Shown here one piece after another: positions 6,035 to 6,217 of a stretch of 6,217 nucleotides of DNA (position 1 is its first letter; the number at the start of each line of letters is the position of its first letter). The DNA is from Rickettsiales bacterium. Lineage in GTDB: Bacteria > Pseudomonadota > Alphaproteobacteria > Rickettsiales > UBA1997. The stretch spans positions 1-6,217 of the forward strand of contig CANDYP010000083.1 in assembly GCA_947425005.1 (NCBI GenBank). The letters run 5' to 3'. The position numbers and the translations under genes were made by a program. Below the pieces are notes generated by a model. The model was not told the origin of the DNA. It was given only the letters and a program-made list of their open reading frames with translations, and made no database searches.

Positions 6035-6065
6035 CCATCCGCTGTAGCAACGCGTAAGCGGATGG
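6035..6065 (-). repeat. Hairpin immediately after, and overlapping, the tRNA-Arg 3' CCA
   Basis: CCATCCGCT at 6035-6043 and AGCGGATGG at 6057-6065 form a perfect 9-bp stem with a 13-base loop. On the transcribed strand the 5' arm begins with the encoded CCA of the tRNA, so in the precursor the CCA end would be paired. What follows on the - strand is A-rich, not T-rich, so it is not a standard intrinsic terminator. A role in tRNA 3'-end processing or in partly blocking read-through into the CinA-like gene is possible but inferred. Confidence 0.55.
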
Positions 6066-6144
6066 TGCGCTCGAGAGGATTTGAACCTCCAACCTTTGCC
6101 TTCGGAAAGCAACACTCTATCCAGTTGAGCTACGAACGCGTAAG
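6049..6144. repeat. 10-bp direct repeat AACGCGTAAG flanking tRNA-Arg (6049-6058 and 6135-6144)
   Basis: The same ten bases occur just beyond the tRNA 3' end, inside the hairpin loop and arm, and across the tRNA 5' end, covering its first five nucleotides and its leader. An exact 10-mer repeated within about 100 bp is unlikely by chance. It may be a relic of a partial tRNA duplication or of an insertion or excision event. There is no integrase or other mobile-element gene in the window to support an attachment site. Confidence 0.45.
6063..6139 (-). tRNA. tRNA-Arg, anticodon CCG
   Basis: Read on the - strand, the 77-nt sequence folds as a standard cloverleaf. The acceptor stem is GCGTTCG with CGAGCGC (one G-U). 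The D stem is GCTC/GAGT with loop AACTGGATA. The anticodon stem is TTGCT/GGCAA around the loop TTCCGAA, placing CCG at positions 34-36. The variable loop is AGGTT, and the T arm is GGAGG-TTCAAAT-CCTCT. The discriminator is A and the CCA tail is encoded in the DNA. Anticodon CCG reads the arginine codon CGG. It lies upstream of, and in the same direction as, the CinA-like gene. Confidence 0.95.
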
Positions 6145-6164
6145 TGTGAGACTGTGACGAGAAA

Positions 6165-6190
6165 CCCCCCTACCCCCCTTATCAGGGGGG
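6165..6190. repeat. G/C-run palindrome upstream of tRNA-Arg
   Basis: Two CCCCCC runs (6165-6170 and 6173-6178) are followed by TTATCA and GGGGGG (6185-6190). The second run plus one T-A pair makes a 7-bp stem with a TATC loop. A further CCCCC run ends the window at 6213-6217. Such C-run/G-run palindromes are a common dispersed intergenic repeat type in many bacteria. On neither strand is the stem followed by a good T tract, so it is a weak terminator candidate at most. Confidence 0.5.
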
Positions 6191-6217
6191 CTTTGATTGA
6201 GTTCGGTTTAAGCCCCC

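Noticed and set aside
6173..6190. G/C-run hairpin as a Rho-independent terminator
   Set aside because: Neither strand has a proper T tract after the stem, and it resembles a dispersed repeat more than a terminator.

Overview
The window looks like chromosome of an alphaproteobacterium, most likely a member of the Rickettsiales or Holosporales or a related host-associated lineage. Three things point there. The leucyl-tRNA synthetase has the alphaproteobacterial form of the zinc-knuckle region, with the cysteines replaced. There is a VirB8-VirB9 pair of the type IV secretion type found in Rickettsiales. There is also a short CinA-type protein without the amidase domain. The DNA is moderately AT-rich by eye, less extreme than Rickettsia itself. 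The assignment is an inference from protein motifs, not a database result.

Layout. At the left edge, on the + strand, is the C-terminal end of a HigA-like antitoxin (2-142). Everything else runs on the - strand and is therefore read from right to left: tRNA-Arg(CCG) (6063-6139), a hairpin just after its CCA end, a CinA/MoaB-fold protein (5268-6011), virB8 (4358-5221), virB9 (3411-4361, overlapping virB8 by 4 bp), and leuS (185-3343). Gaps between genes are short (46 bp or less around cinA/virB8, 67 bp before leuS), so virB8-virB9 is certainly one translational unit and cinA-virB8-virB9-leuS may be one transcript. There is no gene-free stretch above 300 bases.

The outstanding feature is leuS. 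Its product is 1052 residues, about 190 more than E. coli LeuRS (860). Nearly all the excess is one continuous block (about residues 384-578, bases 1610-2194) set inside the CP1 editing domain. The block reads as a complete transglutaminase-like (papain-fold) domain with an intact apparent Cys459-His497-Asp514 triad. It also carries secondary motifs that I recognise from a stand-alone bacterial transglutaminase-like family. The synthetase signatures on both sides (HMGH, TTRPDT, HDERD, KMSKS) are intact and the frame is open throughout. This looks like a whole enzyme nested in a loop of a tRNA synthetase, and I know of no description of such an architecture.

A second, small in-frame insertion in the same gene (about residues 241-260) coincides with an inverted repeat and a TAACTGACAACT-like tract. 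It resembles the in-frame palindromic elements known from Rickettsia. Around the tRNA and at the right edge there are further small repeats: a 10-bp direct repeat flanking the tRNA, and G-run palindromes.

Functionally the window joins translation (leuS, tRNA-Arg), an envelope-spanning type IV secretion apparatus (VirB8 inner-membrane, VirB9 periplasmic/outer-membrane core), and a cofactor/nucleotide-related housekeeping protein (CinA-like). Apart from co-orientation there is no obvious shared pathway.
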